Shown: in pieces, positions 6,827 through 14,786 of the stretch
Layout: the number at the start of each line of letters is the position of its first letter
Numbering within the stretch: position 1 is the stretch's first letter
Assembly (NCBI RefSeq): GCF_938017615.1
Contig: NZ_CALIJA010000196.1
Location: 1 to 16,732, forward strand
DNA: 16,732 nt
Origin: an uncultured Campylobacter sp.
Lineage (GTDB): Bacteria; Campylobacterota; Campylobacteria; Campylobacterales; Campylobacteraceae
Reading direction: 5' to 3'
The notes under the pieces: model-generated
Seen by the model: the letters and a program-made list of their open reading frames with translations, nothing else
Told to the model about the DNA's origin: nothing
Database searches by the model: none
Program-made: the position numbers and the translations under genes

Positions 6827-7960
6827 TCATTCCCTTAATAGATTCGCTAAATTCGGATTCAGCGCCTTTTTGATCGGATAGTAGCTTGCCGCGAGCGCAA
6901 AAATCAGGCTCAGCGCGACCGCCGCGAAGAGGCTAATCAGCCTAAAATCCACGCTGCTTGAAAATATCAGATGCCCGAGCAAGATCGCTAGCAGGTATCC
7001 CACGAATACTCCAGCTAGCGAGCCTGCGACGCAGACGGTTAAAATTTCGCTCAGGATTAGGTGGAGCAAATTTTGTTTACTCGCGCCGATTGCACGGATG
7101 AGCGCGAACTCTTTGATCCGCGAAAGCAGAATCGAGCTAAGGCTCGTGTTGATGCAGACCGAGGTGATCAGAAGGATCGTAATGCCGATAAGAAGCATCA
7201 AAAGCTTGATTTTATTTAAGATGATGCCCTGAGTCTTGGATACCTTGCCGATCGGCGCGAAGCTCATCTGAGCGTCGCTTAGGCTTTTTGAAATTTCGCT
7301 AAGCTGCTTAAAATCGCCGCTTACGATCGCTTCGGCGTAATTTACCTGCGCAGGCTGATTTAAAATTTTTTGCGCCAGCGGCAGCGAGATTAGCAGCATG
7401 CCGTCCTCTTTCTGCCCGTCATAGACGATGCCTTTTATCTTTACCTTGCTCGTTTCGTTTGAGCCGATCGGCGTAATCTCGATACTATCGCCGAGTTTCG
7501 CGCCCAAAAGCTTGGCGAGATCTTGGCCGATGAGCGCGTTTTTATCGTCGAAATCCACGCCTATAAACGAGCCCTCTTTGAGATCCAAAAACGGCATCGT
7601 ATCGCGCAGAGAGGAGAAATTTACCCCCATGATGATGCCTGAGTTTACGCCTAAATTTGCGCTACCGAAAAGGTATTTATTCGCGCTTTTTAATGCCGGG
7701 ATTTTAGCGAACTTCGCATCGAGCGCCGCTTCGTCCATATGGGAATTTTCTAAATTTGCGGGGCTCACGATTAAATTTGCGCCGTAGCTGTTTAGCTCGC
7801 TGGCGACCTTTTTATCGATGTCGGCGTAGATATTTACGAACGCCGCGCAAACCGCGCTGCCTAGCATGATCGCGACGAAAATCACGAAGCTGCGGATGCC
7901 GCTGTTGATGATACTTTTAAAGATCGCGCCTCTAAAAAACGCGCCGTTATTTCCTACCAT
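6827..7960 (-). CDS. FtsX/MacB-like ABC permease (second of pair)
   Basis: A 377-residue inner-membrane protein with the MacB layout: one N-terminal span (about 23-44), a large periplasmic domain (about 45-250), and three C-terminal spans (about 252-278, 299-329 and 341-360). YGANLIVSP at 59-67 marks the start of the MacB core domain, and RIKEFALIRAIGAS (281-294) is the cytoplasmic coupling segment that contacts the ATPase. Its position matches Cj1662 in the C. jejuni iron cluster. The ATG lies inside the end of the preceding permease gene (14-base overlap) with a strong GGAGG six bases upstream. Such permeases usually drive periplasmic shape change or export rather than solute import, so its role in iron handling is open. 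Confidence 0.88.
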   Translation of the reverse strand: MVGNNGAFFRGAIFKSIINSGIRSFVIFVAIMLGSAVCAAFVNIYADIDKKVASELNSYGANLIVSPANLENSHMDEAALDAKFAKIPALKSANKYLFGSANLGVNSGIIMGVNFSSLRDTMPFLDLKEGSFIGVDFDDKNALIGQDLAKLLGAKLGDSIEITPIGSNETSKVKIKGIVYDGQKEDGMLLISLPLAQKILNQPAQVNYAEAIVSGDFKQLSEISKSLSDAQMSFAPIGKVSKTQGIILNKIKLLMLLIGITILLITSVCINTSLSSILLSRIKEFALIRAIGASKQNLLHLILSEILTVCVAGSLAGVFVGYLLAILLGHLIFSSSVDFRLISLFAAVALSLIFALAASYYPIKKALNPNLANLLRE

Positions 7961-9191
7961 AAAGCACCTCCGCAGGCAGTAGTTTGATTACTCCGCGTAG
8001 CGGCAAGATCGAGCCGATAATGCAAATAAGAAGTCCAAAGACGATGCTAAGCGGAAAGACCATCAGCGATACGCCGATAAAGGAGCCAAAAATTTGATAC
8101 GCGATCGCCCAGCTAAGCGCGTAGCCCACGACTGCGCCCACGAGTGAGCTTGCTACGCAGATGACGAAAATTTCAGCGGCGAACTGGATATAGATCATAA
8201 AGTTGCTCGCTCCCAGCGCCTTAAGCAAGCCGATCTCTTTTTTGCGCTTGTAAATTTCGCTGCTTAGCAGGCTCGTGATGCAGATGCTTGAGATTAGCAG
8301 CGATAGAATGCTTACGACGCCCATTAAATTTTGAATTTTTTTCGTAATGCCGCTTTGAGCTTCGCTGACGCTAAGCACCGCCTTAGCGGTCGCGTTTGGA
8401 TACTCCTCGGTGATTTGATATGCGATGGAGCTTACGTATGCCGAGCAGTACCAGGTATCGTATTCTGTGGCGTCTAGATTATCGAGGCTCCTTCTTGCCT
8501 TTACGGACAGATCGTCTTCCGGGATAGTCATGGCGCTGACTTCTGCCTTGGCGATGAGGCCCTCTTTGTGCGTTAGCTTTTGCACCAGAGATAAATTTGC
8601 GATCAGCTTTTTGGCTTCATCCTCCGCGCCGTGCAAAATTCCTACGACCTTAACCTCATAATCTCTAAGCTTAATCGTATCGCCGATCTTTAGCCCCAGC
8701 GCGTCTCCTGCAAGCACCTCGTCATCAGCGCCGTCCTTTACCCACTGCCCCTCTACGCTCCAAAACGGATAGAGCGAGCGCACGCCCGATCTGAAATCAG
8801 GCTCGTCGCTAACGCCCACGTCCCTTTCAAAGTAGGTTCCCACGACGTCGTAATCTCCTGCGCGGGTAGTTAAAAAGGGCGCAAAGGCGGTGATATTGTT
8901 GCGCCAAAAAATTTCTTTGATCTTATGCAGCTCGCTCTCTTTTAAGAAATCGTCATTCTTAAGCGGAGAGTATTCGCGCCCACCGATCTCGATGCTTAGG
9001 CTTTGCGAGCGCGGTAGCACTACGATATTTGAGCCATAGCTGCGTAGCTCCTTAGCGACCTCATCGCCGATTTTTAGCGTGATATTTAGCATGCAGGCGA
9101 TCAGCGAGACCGATAAAAATATGGTCAAAAACGCTAGAATTTTGCTATCCCTGGAGTTTAAAATGGAGGATTTGATGATGCGTAAAAACAT
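7947..9191 (-). CDS. FtsX/MacB-like ABC permease (first of pair)
   Basis: A 414-residue inner-membrane protein with one N-terminal span (about 18-38), a periplasmic MacB-type domain (about 40-285) and three C-terminal spans (about 288-309, 335-366 and 376-398). YGSNIVVLP (52-60) and the coupling segment RKKEIGLLKALGAS (316-329) parallel those of the second permease, so the pair probably forms a heterodimer served by one ATPase. It corresponds in position to Cj1661. The ATG overlaps the stop of the DUF2318 gene (TAATG), with AAGGAG eight bases upstream inside that gene, so the two are translationally linked. The substrate is not evident from sequence. Confidence 0.88.
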   Translation of the reverse strand: MFLRIIKSSILNSRDSKILAFLTIFLSVSLIACMLNITLKIGDEVAKELRSYGSNIVVLPRSQSLSIEIGGREYSPLKNDDFLKESELHKIKEIFWRNNITAFAPFLTTRAGDYDVVGTYFERDVGVSDEPDFRSGVRSLYPFWSVEGQWVKDGADDEVLAGDALGLKIGDTIKLRDYEVKVVGILHGAEDEAKKLIANLSLVQKLTHKEGLIAKAEVSAMTIPEDDLSVKARRSLDNLDATEYDTWYCSAYVSSIAYQITEEYPNATAKAVLSVSEAQSGITKKIQNLMGVVSILSLLISSICITSLLSSEIYKRKKEIGLLKALGASNFMIYIQFAAEIFVICVASSLVGAVVGYALSWAIAYQIFGSFIGVSLMVFPLSIVFGLLICIIGSILPLRGVIKLLPAEVLYGRK

Positions 9192-10609
9192 TATTTAAGC
9201 TCCTTTAGCGTGCCGTTTTCATCTACATAGCGCTCGGGGTGTGCGGTAAAGGCGTTTGCATTCGCTTCGCTTTCAAAAAAGTAGGTGCGTCCGTAGTAAA
9301 GATAGCTAAATTTAGAGGTGTTTAAAATTTCTTTTCTACTGACCGGATCGATCACCTTTTTATCCACGATCTCCGAGAAATAGGACGCGCCGTCTTCAAT
9401 CGTCTTAAGCGCGATAACGATATTTTGCCCCTCTAGCTTATAATCCAGCGGGATCGGATTGCAGCCGCCCAGCTTGCCGACGCTAGGCAAAAATATCCTC
9501 ACGTTGCAAGCGATACAGATGAGCTCGTCGCCTTTTTTGATATAGCCCATATCGCCGCAGATCGAGCACGCGTCAAAAACCGCGACCGGAGCAAATTTGT
9601 CCGTGAAGCGGTTTAGTAGAAAAAACCTGACCTTATGCCCGTCGTCGGTAACGTAGGCAAAGCGGTGCAGCTTGCCATCTTTTACGATGTTTGCATCGAT
9701 TATGAATTCCGCGCCTTGCGGCTCGATGATCTTAGGCTCATCGATCGTAGGCGGTTTTGAAGCGACCAAGATATAATAAAGCCCCAAAAAGCTGATTAAA
9801 ATCCCAAGCGATAAGATCAGGCTAAAATCTCTAAAAATGGCGAATCTGCCTGCTTTAACCTCTCTAAATTTTATAATGTCCGCTTCGCGAGGCACTCGAC
9901 TTGGCGCACGAAATGCCGTAAGCAGCGCAATTAGCGCGGCTATAAGGCAAAGAGCTAGCGTCAGATAGGAGTTGTTGTAGTGGATGATTTTGGCGATGAC
10001 GCTTAGAAACTCGGACGAGCCGATCGCGTTTGAAAGCCCTTCAAAACCCTTCGCGGCTAGAGCTTTGGGCGCGTCTGCCTGGCGCAGATCAAGACCCAAA
10101 AAGCCGATTTTAGCGATAAAGGCAAACGCCCACGCAAGGGTGAACGACGCCAGCCTCGCGCCTCTGCCGGTGCGAGCCAAAACCGCGCGGTAAATGAAAT
10201 AGAATAAAATGAGCGCCAGCGCACCTAAAATCGCCATAAAGAGGTTAGTTAGGCTGAAGCTGTCCAGCAGCTCGCCGGAGAAAATTTTAAAATTCATCCC
10301 TATGAAGCGGTATTCAAATCCATACGCGCAACCAAGAGCAAAAATAACTATAGCGGTTAGATAGAATCGCTTAAGCCTAAACGCAAACAGTAGCGCGAGC
10401 AGCGTCAAGAGCGCGAGCGCGTCAAATATAATCTTGCCTGTATCGGCGTTTGCCGAGCGCGCAAATGCGCTAAAGCACAGCGCCCCGAATGCAGCTCCTA
10501 AAAGCGCGGGCAAAAACGATGCGCTGATAAAGCGCCTGCCGCCCAGATACGCGCTTAAAAACGCGAGCGGAAACAGAGCCAAGCTAACGTGATAAAAAAA
10601 TATCGTCAT
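9191..10609 (-). CDS. DUF2318 (FtrD-like) polytopic membrane protein with YHS-like tail
   Basis: A 472-residue protein. The first 285 residues hold eight or so membrane spans. The C-terminal domain then carries CSIC (348-351), CIAC (365-368) and C383 in GGCNPIP, the cysteine pattern of DUF2318/FtrD-like proteins, thought to bind Fe-S or another metal. FtrD-type proteins accompany P19-type and Ftr1-type proteins in several bacterial iron systems, and the position equals Cj1660 of C. jejuni. From about 420 to 462 there is a YHS-like segment: DPVSRKE at 421-427, YYGRTYFF (438-445) and an FTAHPERY (454-461) end. The usual YHS cysteine is replaced by serine 424. Role by inference: electron transfer for periplasmic iron redox changes. 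The ATG has AGGA six bases upstream. A 384-bp gap precedes it, so it may have its own promoter. Confidence 0.85.
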   Translation of the reverse strand: MTIFFYHVSLALFPLAFLSAYLGGRRFISASFLPALLGAAFGALCFSAFARSANADTGKIIFDALALLTLLALLFAFRLKRFYLTAIVIFALGCAYGFEYRFIGMNFKIFSGELLDSFSLTNLFMAILGALALILFYFIYRAVLARTGRGARLASFTLAWAFAFIAKIGFLGLDLRQADAPKALAAKGFEGLSNAIGSSEFLSVIAKIIHYNNSYLTLALCLIAALIALLTAFRAPSRVPREADIIKFREVKAGRFAIFRDFSLILSLGILISFLGLYYILVASKPPTIDEPKIIEPQGAEFIIDANIVKDGKLHRFAYVTDDGHKVRFFLLNRFTDKFAPVAVFDACSICGDMGYIKKGDELICIACNVRIFLPSVGKLGGCNPIPLDYKLEGQNIVIALKTIEDGASYFSEIVDKKVIDPVSRKEILNTSKFSYLYYGRTYFFESEANANAFTAHPERYVDENGTLKELK

Positions 10610-10993
10610 TAAAAATCCTCATCGAGCCTAATGCGCGTAAATCGCCTATAATTGCTTAAATTTTAAAATTTTAAAACCTACGCCATTTTGTAAATTTTAA
10701 AATTTCAAATCAGCCCGCAAAAAGTTCGCAGCAATAGAGCCGCCCGCAAAGAGAAATTTCGCCTCGCTATTGCTTTGGTTTTGTCTCACCCTCGCGACGT
10801 GCTAAATTTTAAAATTTTGCCGCAACTAAAAGATTCGTAAGCTTAAACGCATTAAAGCAAAAACGATGCGCTTTGGCTGCGGCGTAATGGCAAATTTAAA
10901 CGGGCTAAAGTAACTGCCTTAAATTTAAAGCGTGCGGCTAAACCCAATACCGCTAGAGCTCCGCCAAAACGGACTCGGCGGAGCCATCTATGA
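10610..10993. other. 384-bp gap inside the iron cluster, no gene seen
   Basis: No plausible gene lies between p19 and the DUF2318 gene. The gap starts, in transcription order, with a GC-rich hairpin (10984-10958). It then carries several palindromic AAATTTTAAAATTT-type words, for example near 10661-10673, 10691-10704 and 10803-10817. A separate promoter for the downstream genes could be here, but the AT-rich words make a single -10 call unsafe. Confidence 0.6.
10958..10984 (-). promoter_or_regulatory. Intercistronic hairpin after p19
   Basis: GCTCCGCC and GGCGGAGC form a perfect 8-bp GC-rich stem with an 11-base loop, starting 9 bases beyond the p19 stop codon. No T-run follows on the minus strand, so full termination is doubtful. 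A stem here could protect the 3' end of the p19 message or reduce read-through into the downstream genes. Confidence 0.55.
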
Positions 10994-11515
10994 TTACTCT
11001 TTAGGAGCGCCTGTGTATTGGAAGGTGTATTTAACCGAGAACGGCTCCCACCATTTGCCTACGCCGGTCGCTTTGTCTGCGTGGCGGCCAAATCCGTTGG
11101 CGCTTGGATTTTCGATGTTATAGGTTAGCTCGTAGTTGCCTACACCGTTTACCATCTTGATATTAGCACCGTAGTGAGGGCCGTCGCTAGCTACCATCGG
11201 CATGAAATTTCCCTTTTGAATCTTACCTGTGTCTAGGTTTTTAAGCACGTAAGCGATCTTTAGGTAAGGGATCCACTCGCCCTCGCCAAATCCGTTTGCG
11301 TTGCCTTTGATAGCGTGGATGTCCGCCTCAAGGTGGATGTCCGCCTTGCTAGGAGCTAGATCGATGCCTTTAGGCTCCATATCGATAGGCTGAAGATACA
11401 CAGCAGCGATCTCCATTCCATTTTGCTCAATCGGCTCGCCGATCGGATGCTCTCCTGCCATTGCTATAACAGAGGCTAAGCTTAGCGCCAACATACCTGA
11501 AAAAATCTTTTTCAT
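10994..11515 (-). CDS. p19: Periplasmic copper-binding iron-uptake protein P19
   Basis: A 173-residue secreted protein with a signal peptide (cut after AMA at 18-20), close in length to P19 of C. jejuni, a dimeric periplasmic protein that binds copper and iron and works with the Ftr1 permease. Residues expected for the metal sites are present: H61 and E63 in DIHLEAD, then M107, D111 and H114 in MPMVASDGPHYG, and H145 in GFGRHAD. The seven-residue spacing between M107 and H114 agrees with the known copper ligands. The gene starts 14 bases after the permease gene, with AAGGAG seven bases before the ATG, so the two are one transcript. It probably prepares or delivers iron to Ftr1 in the periplasm. 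Identification is firm. Confidence 0.95.
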   Translation of the reverse strand: MKKIFSGMLALSLASVIAMAGEHPIGEPIEQNGMEIAAVYLQPIDMEPKGIDLAPSKADIHLEADIHAIKGNANGFGEGEWIPYLKIAYVLKNLDTGKIQKGNFMPMVASDGPHYGANIKMVNGVGNYELTYNIENPSANGFGRHADKATGVGKWWEPFSVKYTFQYTGAPKE

Positions 11516-11529
11516 CTTTTCTCTCCTTA

Positions 11530-13461
11530 TTAAGATTTGTTTTTTTGCTTATTTTTTAAGATCAAAATTCCTGCGATTAGAAGCACGATCATCACCGCTT
11601 GCGGCACTAGACTCTGGACATAAGGATAAAATCCGATCCACGTAATCGTAGGAAGCCCGTCTATCACCGTAGGCACGAATACCTTGCCCTCGACTAGCTC
11701 CATCACGCCCTTACCCACAAATACGACGGACATATAAAAGATAATGACTGACGTAGCGATGAAAAATGGCTTGATAGCGATTTTAAGCGAGAATTTTTTG
11801 ATGACGATATAAACTATGATAAGAGCCGCTAGACCCGCTACAAAGCCTGCTGCTACCATGCTAGTAGCTGCTGGACTTTTAGCATCGAAAAGTAGTGCTA
11901 GATAAAATAGCACCGTCTCTGCGCCCTCGCGATAAACCGCTAAAAATACCGTCCACCAAAGCATCTTGCTATCGCCAGAGCTTAGGCTGCTTGAAATTTG
12001 ACCTTGGATATAGGCGGTCCATTTTTTGGAGTTTGCATTTGAAAGAAGCCAAAATCCCACGTAAAATAGCAACACCACGGCGATTAACATCACCGCGCCC
12101 TCCATCACTTCGCGCGTCTGCCCCGCGTTTTCGCTACCGAAGATATAATTTAGTCCATAAGCCGTGGCAATACTTAGCACGACCGCGACGCCAAGAGCAC
12201 TGTAAACGATATTTAGGTGCTTTGAGTTGCCGGATTTTATAAGTAGAGCGATGACCGCGGCTACGATGATGAGCGCTTCAAATCCTTCGCGCAAGATGAT
12301 GATAAACGCGTATAAGAATAGATCCCAGTTGCTTGATTTCTTCGTTAGCTCTAGACTTTGGGTAAGCTGATCAAATAGCTTATTTTGCGCTGCTACGATC
12401 TGCTCTTTGGAAGCACCCGCGCGCATAAGAGCCGAAATTTTATTAAAGCTTGCTTCGGTGTCTAGCTTGAGTTGAGTATTTTTAGCACCGACGATATTCT
12501 CCATGCCGCTCTCTTCGTATTCGTCGAAGTAGATATTGCCGCTTTCGTCAATCGCATCATCAACCTTGCCGCTTTCGTAAAGCTGCAAAACCTTAGCCAT
12601 TTTGTCTTTGATATTTTGCACAATCGGCGTAAAATCCTTGCCCTCATCCTCGCTAGTATCGCTTTGTGCTAACGCAGTCTGCGGCGCTATGGAGTAGCTT
12701 TCTTGCGGCAAATCATTTACGGCTTTTAATGCTAGATTATCTAGGGCGTTTATCGCTTCGTCAAATTTTGATTTGTCTGTATCCGCATCCTCGCGCAAGA
12801 GATTTCCGATAATTTGCTGGATTGATTGATCGGTCTGAGACGAGACATATTTTCGCACCGCCTCCTCTAGACGTTCGTTGCGGTAGATATCAAATTTCGC
12901 GCGATTTAGCGCAGCTTTTAGCGCAGCAGAGTCTTTCTTATCAAACGCAGCTTTAGCGTTATCCAGCTCAGTTTTAAATTCCGTATAGACGCTCATCCAA
13001 GGCGAAGTTGTGCCGGATGCTGCGGAATTCCCGCCTGAGGCTGGCGCAGAAGTGCTGCCGTCGCCTCCGTCTTGATACTCGGCTACGAGACGATGACCAG
13101 ATTCAATCACAGGCAGAACCTCGTCAATCTCGCGATTTAGATTATCGATCATTGCTTGGATCTCATTTAGAGGCTTTTCTGCTTTGATCGCTTTACGGAT
13201 ATCGCCGAATTGCTTCTCCATATCGTAGGATTTTTTCTGACTTAAATTTATGCGAATGCCGGCTTCTAGATTTTCAAAATGCCCAAAATACGCCTCTTGA
13301 GTTATCTTTCTAGCCTCAGAATTATTGCCATCGACATAAAGCTTGATCGCTTGAGCAAATTTCTCTTTTATCGTCGCTGCTTCCGCGCGATAATCCGTAT
13401 CTGCAAAAAGCATAGCAAGCGGAAAAATTAGAGCTAAAACCGCAAATTTAAAAAATTTCAT
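11530..13461 (-). CDS. ftr1: Ftr1-type high-affinity iron permease with duplicated periplasmic domain
   Basis: A 643-residue protein: signal peptide (1-20), long periplasmic part (21-380), then an Ftr1/OFeT membrane domain with seven spans. The two iron-permeation motifs are REGFE (391-395) and REGAE (511-515). The periplasmic part has two related copies, about 29-113 and 280-367. Each has a KxxxxLY segment, then an EAYFGHFE or NIYFDEYE acidic motif, then a helical end. A Gly/Ser linker lies at 131-153. Position and partner (P19 directly downstream) match Cj1658 of C. jejuni. The acidic repeats may gather iron before transport; that is inference. The ATG has AAGAAGG five bases upstream and a good promoter about 50 bases away, so this is the first gene of the iron operon. 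Confidence 0.93.
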   Translation of the reverse strand: MKFFKFAVLALIFPLAMLFADTDYRAEAATIKEKFAQAIKLYVDGNNSEARKITQEAYFGHFENLEAGIRINLSQKKSYDMEKQFGDIRKAIKAEKPLNEIQAMIDNLNREIDEVLPVIESGHRLVAEYQDGGDGSTSAPASGGNSAASGTTSPWMSVYTEFKTELDNAKAAFDKKDSAALKAALNRAKFDIYRNERLEEAVRKYVSSQTDQSIQQIIGNLLREDADTDKSKFDEAINALDNLALKAVNDLPQESYSIAPQTALAQSDTSEDEGKDFTPIVQNIKDKMAKVLQLYESGKVDDAIDESGNIYFDEYEESGMENIVGAKNTQLKLDTEASFNKISALMRAGASKEQIVAAQNKLFDQLTQSLELTKKSSNWDLFLYAFIIILREGFEALIIVAAVIALLIKSGNSKHLNIVYSALGVAVVLSIATAYGLNYIFGSENAGQTREVMEGAVMLIAVVLLFYVGFWLLSNANSKKWTAYIQGQISSSLSSGDSKMLWWTVFLAVYREGAETVLFYLALLFDAKSPAATSMVAAGFVAGLAALIIVYIVIKKFSLKIAIKPFFIATSVIIFYMSVVFVGKGVMELVEGKVFVPTVIDGLPTITWIGFYPYVQSLVPQAVMIVLLIAGILILKNKQKNKS

Positions 13462-13512
13462 CTGAACCTTCTTAAGTTAAATTTATACATTAAATTTCAA
13501 AATTAAGTAGCA

Positions 13513-13518
13513 ATTATA
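13513..13518 (-). promoter_or_regulatory. Sigma-70 -10 box for the iron operon
   Basis: TATAAT on the minus strand, preceded by T-runs at roughly 10-11 base intervals (TTTTTTT, then CTTTTT, then TTTTT). This is the usual Campylobacter promoter pattern, in which periodic T-tracts replace a -35 box. The expected start of transcription near 13506 leaves a leader of about 45 bases before the ATG at 13461. Confidence 0.6.
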
Positions 13519-13550
13519 TGTAGAAAAATCTTAAAAAGTAATAAAAAAAG

Positions 13551-13569
13551 CGGTTATCATAAAGCACGA
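13551..13569. promoter_or_regulatory. Weak candidate Fur-like site upstream of ftr1
   Basis: GGTTATCATAAAG lies about 33 to 47 bases upstream of the -10 box. It partly resembles the GATAAT repeats of Fur boxes (ATGATAA on the minus strand), but only one half-site is good. Iron control of this operon is expected from its function, not shown by the match. Confidence 0.2.
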
Positions 13570-13649
13570 AAGCGGCTAAATTCTCAATTGCAAGAGCTTT
13601 TTGATAGATGAAATTTAATAGAATTTAGGATATGGCGGAATTTTAAATG

Positions 13650-13673
13650 GCAGTCGGATTTTACTCCGACTGC
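13650..13673 (-). terminator. Hairpin at the end of the pet operon
   Basis: GCAGTCGGA and TCCGACTGC form a perfect 9-bp stem with a 6-base loop, 7 bases after the petC stop codon. The sequence beyond (CATTTAAAATT on the minus strand) is only moderately T-rich. On the opposite strand a TAAAATTTT stretch follows. It separates the pet and iron operons and is the strongest terminator-like structure in the window. Confidence 0.7.
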
Positions 13674-13680
13674 TAAAATT

Positions 13681-14784
13681 TTAGTGAAGTTTCGACCAAA
13701 TTTTACTTTTCCAAAGACCTGCAAAAACAGAAAGGATCAAGAAATAGATCATAATATTTATGGTTGTAGCTTCACGCTCAGCTTTTTTGCTGTCGCCTAC
13801 GTCAGCCAGATACTCCACGACCTTGGCTTCAGCGTTTTCGTTCAAGCCTACGCGCGGCATCGAAGTGCCTGGAAGCTTCTTTTGCGTATCATTGATAAAC
13901 TCGTGCAGATAGTTGGCGCCCTTAGAACGGATCATCATCGAAAGATCAGGAGGCGTCGAGCCCATATACGCAGCCAAGCTAGCCTTGTCGCTGGATGCAA
14001 AGAGCTTATCATATTTGACGTCGTGGCATCTTAGACAAGCATCCTCAAAAACCGCCTTGCTTAAAAGGAATTTTTTCTGCGCTTCATTTAGTTCGGTGCC
14101 TTGCTTGATGCCGCTAGCAGCAGCCTCAGAGGCGATTAGCTTATCCTCGCTAGGAGCGAGTGATTTTAGATAGGCTACGATATCGGCGATCTCTTGATTT
14201 AGATCACCGCCCGCACCGAAAAACCCGGGCATCGGGAAAGGCTTTTCGTCGCCAAATTTCTGATCTAGCTTAAGAGCCATGATCGGATCTTTGATGAGTG
14301 CTGCTAAGAATTTATCGGTGTATAGATAGCCTGCGCTGCTAAGATCCGGAGGATTGACGCCGTATGCGGCACTAGCGCTTGCCGCGTCCATAGGAGCGGG
14401 GATATTTGCACTTTTTACTCCATGACATGCGGTGCAGCCTGCATTTGTAAAGGTTTCAGCGCCGCGCACGGCATCGCCTTTGCTAAGATCGATTTTATTT
14501 ATCTCGTCCCAAAAAAGCACCGTTTTGTCTTGTTGCTCTTTCGCGCTGGCAAGGACTTTTTTAGAATTTTTTATCATCGTCTCATCTCCGCCCTTTTCAG
14601 CTGCGGCCAAAGCGCTTTCTGCTGCGGCTACGTTATGCGCGGCTAAAGCCGTATCGCCTGCTGCAAAGTCATAATTTACCGGATCGGTGTGCGGACTGAG
14701 CTTAGTATGAGCATAAGGCTCGACAAACCAGTATAAAATTCCCACACAAAAAAGCACTAAGATTAGGGTTCTTATCTCTTTCAT
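13681..14784 (-). CDS. petC: Di-heme cytochrome c subunit of the quinol:cytochrome c reductase (PetC)
   Basis: A 367-residue membrane-anchored cytochrome with two heme c sites: CTACH (117-121) and CLRCH (250-254). Likely axial methionines are M185 in PFPMPG and M309 in TSMPRVG. There is an uncleaved N-terminal anchor (about 5-22) and a C-terminal span (about 342-357). An Ala/Glu/Lys-rich helical segment (about 45-90) separates the anchor from the first heme domain. Two tandem class I cytochrome domains in place of a single-heme c1 is the arrangement known from Campylobacter and relatives. It passes electrons from the Rieske protein to soluble cytochromes. The ATG lies two bases after the petB stop, with AGAGGG inside the petB end. 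Third gene of the operon. Confidence 0.93.
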   Translation of the reverse strand: MKEIRTLILVLFCVGILYWFVEPYAHTKLSPHTDPVNYDFAAGDTALAAHNVAAAESALAAAEKGGDETMIKNSKKVLASAKEQQDKTVLFWDEINKIDLSKGDAVRGAETFTNAGCTACHGVKSANIPAPMDAASASAAYGVNPPDLSSAGYLYTDKFLAALIKDPIMALKLDQKFGDEKPFPMPGFFGAGGDLNQEIADIVAYLKSLAPSEDKLIASEAAASGIKQGTELNEAQKKFLLSKAVFEDACLRCHDVKYDKLFASSDKASLAAYMGSTPPDLSMMIRSKGANYLHEFINDTQKKLPGTSMPRVGLNENAEAKVVEYLADVGDSKKAEREATTINIMIYFLILSVFAGLWKSKIWSKLH

Positions 14785-14786
14785 GG

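Noticed and set aside
10610..10660. Possible -10 box (ATTATAGG on the minus strand) for the DUF2318 gene
   Set aside because: The match to TATAAT is poor and the surrounding AAATTT words produce many equal candidates.
10932..11123. Plus-strand frame of 63 codons over the end of p19
   Set aside because: Antisense to p19, spans the intercistronic hairpin and has no domain.
11895..12242. Plus-strand frame of 115 codons inside ftr1
   Set aside because: Antisense to the conserved Ftr1 membrane domain; basic, low-complexity translation typical of a shadow frame.
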